This document shows positions 49,301 to 61,249 of a stretch of 64,000 nt of DNA, piece after piece. This stretch comes from Mesodorylaimus sp. YZB2_4 (lineage: Eukaryota; Nematoda; Enoplea; Dorylaimida; Dorylaimidae). Each line of letters begins with the position of its first letter. Within the stretch, counting starts at the first letter, position 1. The stretch is from NCBI GenBank assembly GCA_030248295.1, contig JASANH010000895.1, forward strand, positions 310,001 to 374,000. Direction: 5' to 3'. The position numbers and the translations under genes were made by a program. Below the pieces are notes generated by a model. That model was not told the origin of the DNA and did no database searches. It saw only the letters and a program-made list of their open reading frames with translations.

Positions 49301-49449
49301 GTTGTCCAAATCATATTGGCCTCTGGATCGATGGCCTGCATGCTCGAATTCTTCCCGCCCTGGACGTGGCCATTGGTGACAGGCGCATGAATTGCAGCTA
49401 TGTTCCTCTCGTGTTGGCCATCTCTGAGAAGATAAAAACGATTGGCCAT
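46359..49449 (-). CDS. MFSD8: MFSD8/CLN7-like lysosomal transporter
   Basis: Eleven exons join in phase: 49449-49109, 48922-48905 (18 bp), 48863-48707, 48653-48407, 48344-48231, 48171-47995, 47937-47841, 47767-47633, 47575-47466, 47039-46595 and 46536-46359. They give 672 residues, against about 518 in human. Family features: the N-terminal acidic EEPFSPKDGEG before M1; M1-M2 with YLPL...IDPTATETFAPWAIAAFGFGQ; WWSNR; FVIGVGGGIAGVIRAYCA; and the late motif KVIGPRRQGFMQGVI, SSGAAARTSGPLF. MFSD8 is a lysosomal membrane protein of the major facilitator superfamily; loss in humans causes CLN7 neuronal ceroid lipofuscinosis. The additional length is a hydrophilic N-terminus (about 115 residues) and a His/Asp-rich lumenal loop (HHDD, EHEEDHHDAHD). 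The start is uncertain because ATG 49,449 lies close to a CTTCTCAG acceptor-like site. The 18-bp exon rests on phase alone. Confidence 0.88.
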
Positions 49450-52400
49450 AACTCGGAGATTTGAAAAGCGTGCAATGACAATCAGCTTGCTCGAGGAGGA
49501 AGACTGGGGACGGGCTGAACTCACGCATATTGTAGTCACAGCAAGGCGGTTTGACGAAAATAGAGACCCAGAGTTACGCCTGTTGACCAGCTGTCCCAGT
49601 AGTGCTGCATATATTTCAGACTTCCAAACCTGATATGTTCAAACAGCTGTCAAAAGGGTAAATTTGCACATCTGCGAAAAATTCCTCCTTGCTTTTATTT
49701 GGCAAATATTTACAATCGTGTCTCTCGACGCCTAATAAGTAAGCATTGGCTGACTGATAAGCTGCTTGGAGGGCTTGACACAGATAAAACATTGGTGGGT
49801 GGGTCTCACGCGAGGCTTGAGGACCGACTGCGACTCGGTACACCGTACCTTTCCTGACTGCAGTGCCCACCAATGTAGACAGCCTAAGAGAGTGCCTGCT
49901 ATCTAAGCCAACATAAGGCCACACAAAGCGAAGACGTCAATGACTTCTGCTTACCCGCTGTGGCGTCCAGTACTCCCCTGAGCGACCGTTGCAGTCCGAT
50001 ATGAAGGGACTCTTTCGAAATTGGGCGTGTCGGCCAAATGTTCTTCCATGATCAACGATAAACAAATTAATGAACGACTGCGTCTGAGACTGCGACTTTA
50101 AAATGGCCAGGCACGACGAGTGCTGTAAACAATACCCGACTCGGAAAATCAAGCCAACCGTTCCGTCAGCTTTTGGCTACCTAGACGTTAAAATGAACTT
50201 CGTCGATATCCTGCTGACAGAGGCGCATCGCAGCCGAGATAAATAATCAAAGACCAGCCTCAGGGTCTCGCTAACCGGATCCTAGTAGATTTATCCGCAC
50301 TTAACTGGTGACTTTTTGAATCCACGTCACACGTAAGAATGGCCGAAAAAGGCTTGGCGTGGTAGAAAACCATATACGTATCAAAATATTTATGACCCCG
50401 GGGCAGGAACGCACGCACTGCATACGTCCCTCCATACCTCCCTGGCAACTTTTCAATCAAAATCAACTTGCCACGCCTACTTTTTCTAGGTCGCTATCTC
50501 AAAAATATGCCTATCCATACAAAATAAATGATTCCGACTATGTGCTGAGTACGATTTATAGGCATCGTCATCGAAATTTACCCAAACGGGACCAGTTTTT
50601 CGTGACAGATGTCAAGACTGGCTGGTTTCGAGCCAGACGACGACGAGCATTAATTTTCCAATCGCGACACCTTTCGGGCACCAATCACATCAATCATCTA
50701 TGTTGAAACGGGTCGAAAACATCAAGCTTTTTATAGCTCTTTAGGCGTTTCCCATTGCCCATCTATTGTTGAGTCGGGCTGCTAGAGGAATCTTTGTCAC
50801 CTCCGTTCCTTCCACTGGCCACACTGATGGATAGTTCACAAAACTGTACATCGTTACATAAGTTCTCGAGTGAGGGCAAGCGATCGACTTATACTTTGTG
50901 TACATAGCACTTGCAGTTTCGAGATTTTCGATCAGCTGCCCAAAGTATGTGGTTCACAAGAGTTCGTTTTCGCGTTTTTATGTTAAATTTTTTATACGTG
51001 AAACCATACGTCAATTTGTGAAATGTTTTTACAGTATTTCTCGGTTTCGGTAACAGCTAAACCTGAAGGTGTAGCCTCGAGCGTGGGACGGTCCCCATCG
51101 TGTTTACCGTCAGTCACGAGTCCACAACTTTTCTGTCATGACACTCATAATCAACTCTGCATACTTTTTACAATTGGATAATCCGTTTTAGAGATGGGCT
51201 GCTGTCCACTGCGTGACAGACGGGGCTTTTCACTACGTGCCCCTAGTCGGAATGTTCCTGTAACCCGATCTAACAGTGCAACGCCCACATCATTATTTGT
51301 TAGGCATTTTCATCGGAAAACATTCAATAGAGGGACTTTTTGATGATCAGTTTAGGCTAGAACAACTCGTGATGTCATGCTGCGAAACCAGCTTGGAGAG
51401 CAATAACCAAGTTAATCGGGATTAGAAAAACTGAACATGTCTATAACGAGTGCACGTTTTTCGCAGACTAGGATACCCTATCGCACGTCGCGGGGTGCCC
51501 CTGTAACCACGTTTTAAGCTCCTGCCCGAAAAATTAGTGCATTTCGTGAATTTGTGCCGGGGAAAAGAAAGCGGTTAACAAGGGCAATTACCAGTTTGTT
51601 CTACCCGCGAATTATAGGTTTTTAGTAGAGCCTAATGAATCTGCCAATGCTCCATGGCGAACCAGGCGAGCCTGGTCCAGCAGCGCCCCTTTGTTATGAC
51701 AAGCTAACGAACCGACCGCCTAGAATTGCCCCGCTACTAGTACAGAACCCTTGGCTGCATAAAACTGGCCCATATGCTTCGCTAGAAGAAAAGTGTTCGA
51801 GCCGCTTTTCTGAGCCAATCAGGGTTTTTACTGCCTACATGCTAACAATGTTTGTTGACAAGGACGTAGTTTCCACAGACCTAGCGAGCCATCCATCGGC
51901 ACCAGTGCAGAGAGTCGAGTAGCTTTCTATTCTAAATTTTTTACTCCGCTTATTAGCTTTCATAACACTGTTAGCAAATCTTTTGTCTTTTATAACTTCG
52001 CTTTTCAAGTAGGAGTGATCGGTTTATCTCGGCTAGCGTAAGACTGCAAACAATCGAAAGCAGAGACAACAAGTACGTCTTACAAAACCGGATTGTCCGT
52101 CAGTCTCGACAGATGCACCCTGTCAACATCAGTTCAGATATTGCTCTTACTATTGGAGCAATGTCCTCGACACATTCCTATCAGTAATGACCAGCAATAA
52201 CAAACATCTATAGCTGAAAGACCACCCCTCAGGTATTCGAGCTAGAGTAACTCTTTGGCATCAAATATAGAACAAGAGCGGGGGGAAGTGAAAAAGAAAT
52301 TCAAGCTCACAAAGGGCAAGAATTCCATTCATTAGTGATTCTAGAATGTCGTCGGATATCTTCTAGAGGAAGTCTTTTTTTACAAGATTAACAATAAGTA

Positions 52401-52614
52401 GCTATTTCAATCCGGCTAGAGCTAAACTAAGTTAGCAGAAGGAGAGATTGTCATTCGGCCTTTATTAGTGCAGTAAATACACGTCAGTGCATGAATTTTT
52501 GTATCCAGATAGGTACCCAAGATGAACTCTCATACAGTTCTGTGCGGTGTTCAGGATCTATGTAGACATGGGGAAGAAGAATTCCATTTTCACAAGTACA
52601 AGAAAGAGAGGAGA
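49450..52614. other. Intergenic, about 3.2 kb
   Basis: The MFSD8 5' region and the 3' region of the orphan GPCR. Open frames are short and unsupported. Nothing structured was seen. Confidence 0.45.
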
Positions 52615-54096
52615 TCACACCGACGCAATGTCACCGCCTCCTCGGCCAATACCTTCGGCGTAAAGTAGCATCACACAGGAGCTTAATTTTCGATTCATCC
52701 AAATGGCATTGTTGATGCTGCGGACATCGATGGCCATCGTGTGTGTGCTCGTCTTGCTAAGGATCGTGTTCGTACTCGTTTTTGCACTGGGACTCACAGC
52801 CGATCGACCGTGCGATCTATTGGCATCGTTGAGAAGGTCGGTGCCTCGAATCCATGCTTGAAATTTAAAAAAAGGACCTAAGACCTCGGCCCGAAAATGG
52901 TAGTTGAGAATAAAGTATAAATAGAATAAAATACTTCTTTCAATGGCTGTGAGAATGTTAGCAATCAGTTTCCAATATCCGTGTCCATATACGGCTAGAA
53001 GCATGTTTTTCCTTCTCACGGTCGCGTCGAGCGAGTGGTCATTGATCAAGGGCAAAATCTCATCGATCGGATAAACTAAATCGAAGACTCTTTTGAATTC
53101 GCGTGGTAAAACCTGCGTGCACGAAAGAACGGCTACGGCCAGCATTAGACAACTGAGCGAGCGTTCGCGCTTAACATTTGTCGTATGTCCTGAATTGCTC
53201 ACACGAGATGGCGAGATTCTCAGGGCTCGACGCTTCTGGTTTTGAATATGGAATGCACGGACAACGCATATGGTAAGGACCGTTTGGGCAGCAGCGTAAG
53301 CCAGTCTTATCACCAAATTACACATGTCTTTGATCGACACTGCCATTTTTAGTCTGTCATCCCGCTCCCTGGGTAAAATGATGAATAGAGTCACGTCAAT
53401 CACACGATACTGAGGGCCTGACTGGTCATCATACCCATACTCAACAGGAAGCTGAATCTCGCTCTTTTTGACCTCGTTTTCGATCCACGGAGCCCAAGAA
53501 TGCCCTAAGGCGCTCAAAATCAGGCTAACCAACAGTAATCGACCAGCTACGCGAATTTGATTGAATTTGTGGTATTTGGCGTACCAGATCAAGGCCAAGA
53601 AGCGATCAGCGATGATCAGAAGGGACATGTACATGACGAAGTAGCCACAGGTGCTGGCCACGGCTCGACTAATCACTCCCATGTAGAAAGCTGTCATATA
53701 ACTAGGAAAAGCCTGAGCGAATGGGAACTGCGGCTCTGACGCGTATTGACGAACGGCCTTGACAAGAATGAAGTTAAAACAATAAATCAAATTGGCCAAA
53801 CCCAACGCCTTGTGATAGACGAAAGAGGGCGTACTCATGTGCCGACTTCTCAGCATGGTTATTGATCCGATCAAATTGGCCACCAAACCGAAACACACTA
53901 CGCTTAATTCAATGGTGTTCAATAATTTGCTGGCCGAATTCAACGTAGCTGCATGCCGACTGGTCTCATTCCTGATCTCGTCGTACTGATCCATATTTTC
54001 GCTGGGAGATGACTCGTTATTCGATCCGTACATTTTGACAGCTAACACGGGTAGTACTTGAACTGAGTGCGGTAGCTCTGCTCGGGACTTTACCAA
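52615..54096 (-). CDS. Intronless orphan seven-helix receptor
   Basis: One frame of 493 residues. The N-terminus has N-x-S/T sites (NNES, NETS). Helix 1 contains GLVANLIGS with the conserved Asn. Helix 3 ends IIADRFLAL, a DRF form of the DRY motif. Helix 5 has NLVIRLAYAAAQ and helix 6 CLMLAVAVLSCTQVLP. Helix 7 ends SILFYLYFILNYHFR in place of NPxxY. Loop 3 is basic (QKRRALRIS) and the tail Ser/Thr-rich. This is a rhodopsin-class peptide-receptor-like protein; the helix 7 end recalls FMRFamide/DMSR-type receptors, but I cannot name a ligand. It is the only large receptor here without introns, so a retrocopied origin is possible. The start could also be Met22 or Met35. Confidence 0.8.
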   Translation of the reverse strand: MVKSRAELPHSVQVLPVLAVKMYGSNNESSPSENMDQYDEIRNETSRHAATLNSASKLLNTIELSVVCFGLVANLIGSITMLRSRHMSTPSFVYHKALGLANLIYCFNFILVKAVRQYASEPQFPFAQAFPSYMTAFYMGVISRAVASTCGYFVMYMSLLIIADRFLALIWYAKYHKFNQIRVAGRLLLVSLILSALGHSWAPWIENEVKKSEIQLPVEYGYDDQSGPQYRVIDVTLFIILPRERDDRLKMAVSIKDMCNLVIRLAYAAAQTVLTICVVRAFHIQNQKRRALRISPSRVSNSGHTTNVKRERSLSCLMLAVAVLSCTQVLPREFKRVFDLVYPIDEILPLINDHSLDATVRRKNMLLAVYGHGYWKLIANILTAIERSILFYLYFILNYHFRAEVLGPFFKFQAWIRGTDLLNDANRSHGRSAVSPSAKTSTNTILSKTSTHTMAIDVRSINNAIWMNRKLSSCVMLLYAEGIGRGGGDIASV

Positions 54097-54968
54097 CTCT
54101 GATCACGACTTGTCTGAACCCCAAGGCCCGAGCCAAGTGTGGCCGCGTACTCTAACGGGTGACTGGTCGGGACAGTATCGGCTGGCTCAACGGGATACGG
54201 TACTAATAAGGTCCACATCGACAAACCTCTTTCATATACGTGCCTCGAACCAAGACATTGTCCTTCCCTCTTTATCGCTCCGACCAGCTGTGGATACAAA
54301 ACATGATCTCCCACAGGGTAGCTGACAGGTTTTGGCCGATTAACTCGCTACATGAGAAGAAGCGGTTTCTTGTGTTCGCAGAAAACCTTACTTCTCTCCT
54401 AATGAGGCCAAGAAACAGGGATCATGGAGGAGTATAGATCGTTACCCGAACGGGACATAACCATCCAGAAATGCAAGAAGAATGCACACCAGTCTGTACG
54501 AGCAAGCAAGCCTATCAGCTTGCCCACATTGAGGACTGGTAAGGCACTGCCGACTATATTCTATAAATATTGTGCAGGGTGCACAGTCGGAGAGCGTCCT
54601 TGATTATCAAGAGCACTCGTAGGCGTGTTTGAGTGCGCAATTGAGTCACATTTTCAACAAGCGGGCCTCGCTATCCCACACAAACCCTTTGTGCAGCCTT
54701 AGCCTGCGTCACACGTCAATAAGCTAATCGAGTTCCATTCACGTCACAAATTTCACAATCTGAAACAAAAGGAAAACAAAGACAATATCTCACTCGATGC
54801 TGTAATAACACATGGTTATGCATCGATACATACTCACGACAAAAACAGCAAATGAGGGAAAACAAAAAGAATAACGCAGTATAGATTAAAACCCCGCCAA
54901 CCAAACCTGTGAAATGAATACGTGCCAGTCTGTTAATGCATTAGGACCATTCTCAAGTTCTTGTATTC
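54097..54968. other. Intergenic between orphan GPCR and HCF-1
   Basis: No exon is supported. A minus-strand frame at 54,716-54,904 has a Cys-rich hydrophobic stretch without further support. Confidence 0.4.
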
Positions 54969-57900
54969 TCAGTCGTCCATGCGCATTTTCTTTTGCTCGA
55001 AACGTCTAAAAATGGTCAAAATGTGTTTGCTTGTTCTGTGATCGCATATCATCAGCTGCCTACCCTTCAGACGTCTGTCGCTTAGGAGTCGGAGCTGGTC
55101 TGGAGGCTTGAAACGCCCCCGGCGATGAAGCCGGGATTTGATCCTGCAGCCAGCGTACTTGAGTGGCTGGCCCGTATCCTTTATCGTTGCGAGCTGCGAT
55201 ACGGAATATAATTGCAGGCTTGGTCGTTGTATCCACGTGAGCAGCCGCCAGACTTCCATTCGATACGACACAAGCGGGGTCAGGCCCGACGTACACGCGA
55301 ACAAAAGCCAGCTGACTCTCGCTGCCTAAAATCTGATGCAAATCACGCATCACAAAGCGCACACAAAAGATTAAAGCTACCTTCTTGATTATTCTTGACT
55401 GCCAAATACACCGAATACTCGGTCACTCGGCCCGAAGTATTCTGCGGTGGCTCCCACGACAAATGCGCGCCATCTGCGCCTTTGGTAATCTTAATAGCCG
55501 ACGGGGCACCCGGATAACCCGGCAAACAGGTCTTAAACGCTGTCACGTCCGACCATGGTCCACGTCCGCAAGAATTGATGCCAGCCACGCGAAACTTGTA
55601 TGCTGTCCCTGGCTCCAACTCGGCCTTTTTCAAGAATCCAACTTGGCCAGCGTGCAATCCAACGTCGAATTCGCTCTACAAAATATTACCTTCATAGTAG
55701 CGTAATGCAGCAACAGCAATCAGCACGTACCCCGAACTGATCTTCTAAAGCCATGTCGGACGGAAGGAAGAAATGAGTAACCAAACACGAAGTTCCTTTG
55801 ATAATGCCAACGTCGTACCACTGCACCGAGTCCCTACGTCCCGCTTGATCCATTTTCAGAATCGCGATGGTGCCTGACTGCCCTTGCGGCGACCCAATCG
55901 ACGAGAGATCAGCGAGTAAATTATATCCTAAATAGCAACATTGCCTGACTTCATTGTCTGTCTCGCAACACACCACTCCTATCGCTTACCTTGCAGTTGA
56001 TTATCCATTGCGCCCGACGCCCATGACGCTCCGCCAATTTGTGCACTTTGTGTCGTTGTCTGCGACTGCATCGGCTGGGTGGGTGCTTGGTGATAATCGA
56101 GTTGCTGCTGGTCCGAGTCATGATATTCGCCCCCCGCCGAGGTCATCATAGCTTCACTGGCGCCGACCATATCGCTCGATGCGACACTGGCTTCCGTGTT
56201 AGTCGTCGGCGCTGTTTCAGACGTATTTGGTGCTTCCATTGCCGAAGCACTCAATGTATTTTCAGGTGGAATTTCATCGATATGCTGGAAGCTTGACATC
56301 TGGCTTTCGACGCTCGTTTCTGGAACAGGCTTTTCTGCTCCACCAGTCGGTTCATCCAGAATGTTCTGCGGCAAGGTAGCCGATGGAGTCACCTAAGGCA
56401 AGTACAAGTGAGAATACGACTCTAAAAATATCGCCCAAAAGAACTTACGTCTGACGAACTCATTGGCGTCGTGTACGTTGTACCAGCCGTTGAAAACGAC
56501 CCGGCAGCCTGAGAAGCAGCTCCGACAGCTTGCTGGTGACTATCGCCTCCAACAGTCGCAACTCCTCCAGCAGTCGTAGCAATTTTTTGCCCACTTGGCA
56601 ACACCACGATTTTCTGCGCACCACCAGCAACCGTTGTCGCCGCCTGGGCTGCCTTTGGTGTCGTCAGAATGATCGTTTTTCCATCGGGTGTCTTTATGGC
56701 CTGAACTCCAGCACCAGCTGCGCCACCTGTGCTGGTAACTAGCTTCAATACCGCGCCGCCTTGGGGAGTAGCTCCTCCCTTGGCCTGAAATAATCGCACC
56801 ACACATTGAGCACAACTGCCTGAATACACGGCACGAAAGCTGACATACTGGTGCCAAAACCGTTCCTTGAGGGGTTCTTATCAAGGTCAAAACCTGCGGC
56901 GTTCCTCCAGCTCCAGCCACTGTTACTTGACCAGGTTTCTGAATAGTGATAACCTTCGACGTGGGTGCGCCTGCAGCGCCCGCTTTCATCGGGGTAGCCA
57001 AGCGAACAATCTGCGTGCCTTGAGGTGTACGTATGATCTGTTGGCTGACACCTTGCGGCGTGAGAACCCGCACGCTTTGTCCGCCAACCACTGCCGTCGT
57101 GACACCGACTTTCTGCGCCGCCGATGCCGCCGCAGCCAAAGCGGCCATGCCAGATATTTGAGATCCCTAAAACCTGAAAGAAGTGCCACCTGTGGCAGAA
57201 CGGAAACCCAAAAATAGTTACCTGGCTGCTAGCCTCTTGAGGCTGATTGAGTTCTTCTTTAGCGCCGCCCGCCGAAGGTTCGTATTTTTGCAATTGCAGC
57301 AGATACGCCTCGGCTAAAAAGTTGGGAGATACACACAAAACTTCAGGCAGCGGACACTGATTCTTAAACAGCGACCAGCCTAAAGAACAGCTGTACCAGG
57401 CACGTACCTGTTGGAACAGCATTCCAGCACACTTCCAACGAATTCACACTGGCTCGTACCAACTGAACGCGGCCAGGAGCTGGTGGCTTTTCAGTTTCCA
57501 AATACCACATATCTTTGCAACACACCTACAAAAACAATTACTGGTCTAAAAACTAGGACAAAACCGGTCCGAAAAATACCTGGTTATTCCAAGCTTTGCG
57601 ATAACCATCTCGTCCCGACCAAATGTACAAACGCGTATTGATGACAACAGCGCTATGGCCAGCTCTGGCGCGAGGTATCGTTTCTTCGTAGACTTCCATA
57701 GACAGAGATTCCCAACACATCGTTTCTGTAATAAAAAAAGGCCACGTTGTCAGATAGGCAAAATTCTCTTCTCTGAAGCTCACTAGACCATGCATCATGC
57801 TCTGAGGAACGCAATTTTTATAAGTTGAAGTTTTATTGCAAAAGTTGTTTCTCCTCATCGAATAGAATAAATATGCGATAATTCACTCGTTTTTTTTAAC

Positions 57901-59598
57901 CCATCATCCTAAGGGTAGCGTGTCAAACACGCTACCCCTAGGATTTCGTGAGACCTTGGAGTGGTGGGTCAAAAACGCACAAAAAGCGGGGATCATTGAA
58001 ACCAAACCCGGGGGAGGGCTGGCACCGCGTACCAGCGCCCACACACGATTAAACGTGCATGATGCAGTTCAAATAATGGACGCGATAACTAAACGAGTCC
58101 ATATTTTCCAATGTTACAATGTTTTTCCACCGTATAAAACCCAGCAAGCCGAGCATCCACAGTATGCTCAACTTACGCAAATTCAACGAAGCCAACGTAT
58201 TGGTGCATTTCCATTCTTTCTCGTGCTGTCCCAACTTGCTATCATCCAAAACCAACGGAACCCAACCGCCAAAAACGAACATTCTAAGCAAAAGAACGGA
58301 ATAAAGCACTGTTTTGTGAAACTCTTAATTTCTTACCGATGACCAACAATATTTGATGAATGCAAACTGCGAGGCAGCGGGGGAATTCCATCGAGCTGAG
58401 GGTTGATCCAAGTCATGCTGTCTGAAAAACGAGACACTTCACTCAGACTGTCTGGAGCGAGCCGTCCTCAACTTACTCAAATCAAGGATCCATAAATCGC
58501 CCAGACGACATCCACTCATTCCTCCGTAAATGATCAATTGAGGCTTTCCTCCTGGATCGTAATAACAGGTCGTGTGCGATTCTCGAGCTGGCGGTGGCGT
58601 GCCATAAGTTACGGGCACGTCCCACTGCAAGTTATTCGAGCCATAACGTAGATCCAACGTGTACAAATCGTTCAGATATCTAGAATGAGGGCGAGCTGTG
58701 AAGAAGCAGCCGCAAGATCAGTGATGTGATCAGGGTACAAAACAAAGTAAATGGAAGAGCTGAACGAAGAAAGAAACGTACCTGGGTATGTTATTCTTGG
58801 GATCATCGCTATCATTTGCGAGCCCTCCGAACAGGTAAATCATTTGACCGGCAATCGTAAACGAATGCCCAAGACGAGGACACGGCGGTGGATGACCGGA
58901 TTTCGGGGGACGTGGACGCAGTTTCTTCCATTCCCAACGCGAAGCCTAACAAACAAACTCTTATCGAAAGAAGCACAGGAAGTGTTTAATAAGGGCGTAC
59001 CTGAAGTTCGTAAACATCGTTGCTGTATCGTCCATATTCGACCATTCCTCCAAATACGATGATGCGCGTACCATCGCAGACGATTCCGTAGGCGGCGCAA
59101 CCCGGCGGCACTTCGCCTCTAACTGACGGCACGAACCATTGATTGGTAGCTAAAAGACGCAAGAACGGAAGGTGAGATATCGAAAGGACAAGACAGTATC
59201 GCCTCTCATGCACATTATCAACCGGCTGCAAAACTCATGACGAAGAGTCACCTAACCCATTATAAAGAAGGGGTGATTCCGAAATAGTAAAACACAGGAA
59301 ACCAGCGATCAATACTCTTACAAAAGGACCCTTAGTAGTGTTTCAGGTAACTTTACAAAACTTGGCACTTACCCGTGTTATAAACGTGCAGTTCGTCCAC
59401 AATTCCTTCATTTCCGCCACCAAAGACGATCATGAGATCTTTGATGGAAACAGCTCGATGACCGTGACGAGGTCGGGGAGTTGGCCCGCTCGTGTTCGTG
59501 ACTTTTTTCCACTTGACCATAGGTGAACTTCCCACCATTCCTCCAGACGCCATACCGGGCGTAGGAGATGCTACCATGCCCGTATTCACGCTGTACAT
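54969..59598 (-). CDS. HCFC1: Host cell factor 1 (HCF-1)
   Basis: Sixteen exons join in phase: 59598-59373, 59149-59001, 58945-58782, 58679-58477, 58421-58337, 58283-58177, 57725-57580, 57525-57408, 57313-57222, 57166-56849, 56784-56449, 56392-55990, 55927-55731, 55675-55381, 55325-55064 and 55005-54969. They give 1,045 residues. Residues 30-370 form the six-blade Kelch propeller ([67 protein letters not shown]). [13 protein letters not shown] follows, then a Gly/Ala/Gln-rich middle, an acidic Ser/Thr region and two fibronectin III modules ([33 protein letters not shown]). The C-terminal basic KKMRMDD fits the nuclear signal. HCF-1 tethers chromatin enzymes (SET1/MLL, Sin3, OGT) to transcription factors bearing the HBM motif. 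No proteolytic HCF repeats and no taspase site are visible. The ATG is MYSVNTG; the frame is open further upstream only with non-ATG codons. Confidence 0.94.
57909..57936. repeat. Perfect 11-bp hairpin in an HCF-1 intron
   Basis: GGGTAGCGTGT, loop CAA, ACACGCTACCC at about 57,913-57,937, inside the 451-bp intron between HCF-1 exons 6 and 7. The plus strand of the same intron carries an open frame of 140 codons beginning just after the hairpin. Confidence 0.75.
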
Positions 59599-59964
59599 TT
59601 TCGTCAAATCAACAAAATTGTTTTAATCAGTATAGCTTGATCAGGTATTGGAAATAATTATTTTTTGGATAAAATTTATAAAATCACTCTAATCGGTCAA
59701 ATTATCGAACAATGTTTTTGTAAAGAAAACGCGCTATAATTGAATCGACCGAGTGCTTTGCGATGCTCGCGGACAAAATCTCGATGCCCGCGGAAAATGA
59801 CGCCATCCCTAGTTACCGTAGTGATGAGCAGGTAGCATCGAGGAAGCGGGAATTTTAAAGATTCGCAAGTGGCGCATGAAGAACACTGCTGCCCTCTTTG
59901 CCTTTGCTCTGCTTATTCACAGCACTGCGTAACAAACACTCATCTCACAGCGGCGACCAGCAGA
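59599..59964. promoter_or_regulatory. HCF-1 5' region
   Basis: A 366-bp interval between the HCF-1 ATG and the stop of the next minus-strand gene. It is AT-rich near the ATG. No TATA box is evident at the usual spacing. Confidence 0.35.
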
Positions 59965-60875
59965 TCACATGACGCTGCAACTGATTTGTGTCGCCTGCTC
60001 TTCCAGTTCCACACTTTGCATCGTCGGTTGCGCTTGTTCAGGTTCGATTAGAAAGCCTTGAGGAATTTGAGCGCAGATATCGGAATCGCTGAACACGTAC
60101 TCGAAGTCAACCAACGAGTCGTCAGACAAAACGTAGAAAGGTCCGATGGCCTGCACGGGCTCGTCAGCTTCTGAATCGCCATCTAGTTGGAAATCGGGAG
60201 CTTCCATTTCGGCCGAGTCGTTTCCTTGTTCTTCATCATCGAAGCTGTTCAATGCGAGATCAGGAAAGAAATCTGCATCGGGGCCGATAAGGTGAATGCC
60301 CGAAACTTGGATAGAAGGGGAGTCATCGCCCAGCTGCAGCTCGGGCACATCGACCATTTCCATCCCACTTTCGTCGTCCGCTTCTTCGGCGGTCGATGCG
60401 CTCGAAATGTTCGCGGATCGCTCCATCGCAAATGATTGCGCCGTGTCTAAGGGCAAGGAAACTGGAGATTCGTGGCTGCTTTGCGCCCTAAAAAGAAAAT
60501 TAGCTGACGATCAGACACAGAAAAGGACAAACCCGCATAGAATTTCACTCACCCCGTATCGGCATCGGTTGCCGCCGCGTCACTAATAAGCGGGAACTCT
60601 TTGAAGTAGCGTTCTAGGGCGGCCAAAGTCTCCATGTTAGGCTAATAAAGCGGATTTCAGAGAAGCAAACGCAAAACTTCACCGTTTCTACTTACGCTGT
60701 TTCCATTGCTACTGTCGGGCAATCGGCACGCCACTTTGCACCTGGGGCACTTTATCCATGGACGATTCCTCAGGCGGTATTCGCGCACCCTGGGCGGAGC
60801 ATCTTGTAGCCATTTTTGGCACATGAATTCATGATTGCATATGCCCGTCTTGTTTGAACCTTCAGAGTGCGTCAT
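59965..60875 (-). CDS. Acidic protein with N-terminal Cys/His cluster (263 aa)
   Basis: Three exons join in phase: 60875-60696, 60641-60553 and 60487-59965. Residues 13-50 have a zinc-finger-like spacing: CNHEFMC, then about 30 residues rich in Arg and Trp, then KCPRCKVAC. This suggests a C-x2-H-x3-C...C-x2-C metal site. The remainder is strongly acidic (ESGMEMVDVPELQLGDDS, DFEYVFSDSDIC) with repeated Asp/Glu-Leu/Phe clusters that resemble transactivation domains. There is no signal peptide or membrane helix. I do not recognise the family; a nuclear adaptor or E3-like role is possible but unproven. It lies 367 bp upstream of HCF-1 on the same strand. Exon phases and the uniform frame support the gene. 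Confidence 0.65.
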
Positions 60876-61249
60876 TTCCGCGTCCCTTTTCGAGCAGGCC
60901 GCCGAGAGCCCACGCTGACGATGAGTGAAATCACTCGTTTGCGCTATCAGTGCTCACGCGAGTGTAATGTGAATTTCTAACGCGTCCTTACTTTACAATG
61001 CTCTCTGAACTGCAGTGCAACAGAGACCAACCAAACAAAACCCTGCTCGCCAAACTCTTTTACTGTACCCAGCCACAACCAGGTAGCCACCCCCAACCTT
61101 ATCCCCAGCCCAACCCTATCCCCAGCCACACCAGGTAGATACAAAAATAGCAACTTGTTTGGGCGACTCGAGAGGGGATGGCGCCCCACGACCCCACAAA
61201 AGCGCAGGGGCCCCCACCCCCCCCCACACATCACCAAACACCCTTGCTT
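60876..61249. other. Intergenic left of the Harbinger fragment
   Basis: This includes a CCAGCC/CCCAACC-rich patch (61,070-61,135) with direct repeats of CCCCAGCC and ACCAGGTAG, and C-runs at 61,211-61,225. No exon is supported. Confidence 0.5.

Noticed and set aside
51635..51922. 95-codon plus-strand frame
   Set aside because: No homology and no supporting signals.
55979..57250. Several frames on the plus strand and in alternate minus frames across the HCF-1 middle region
   Set aside because: They are shadows of the Gly/Ala/Gln-rich HCF-1 exons, whose frame is fixed by in-phase splice junctions.
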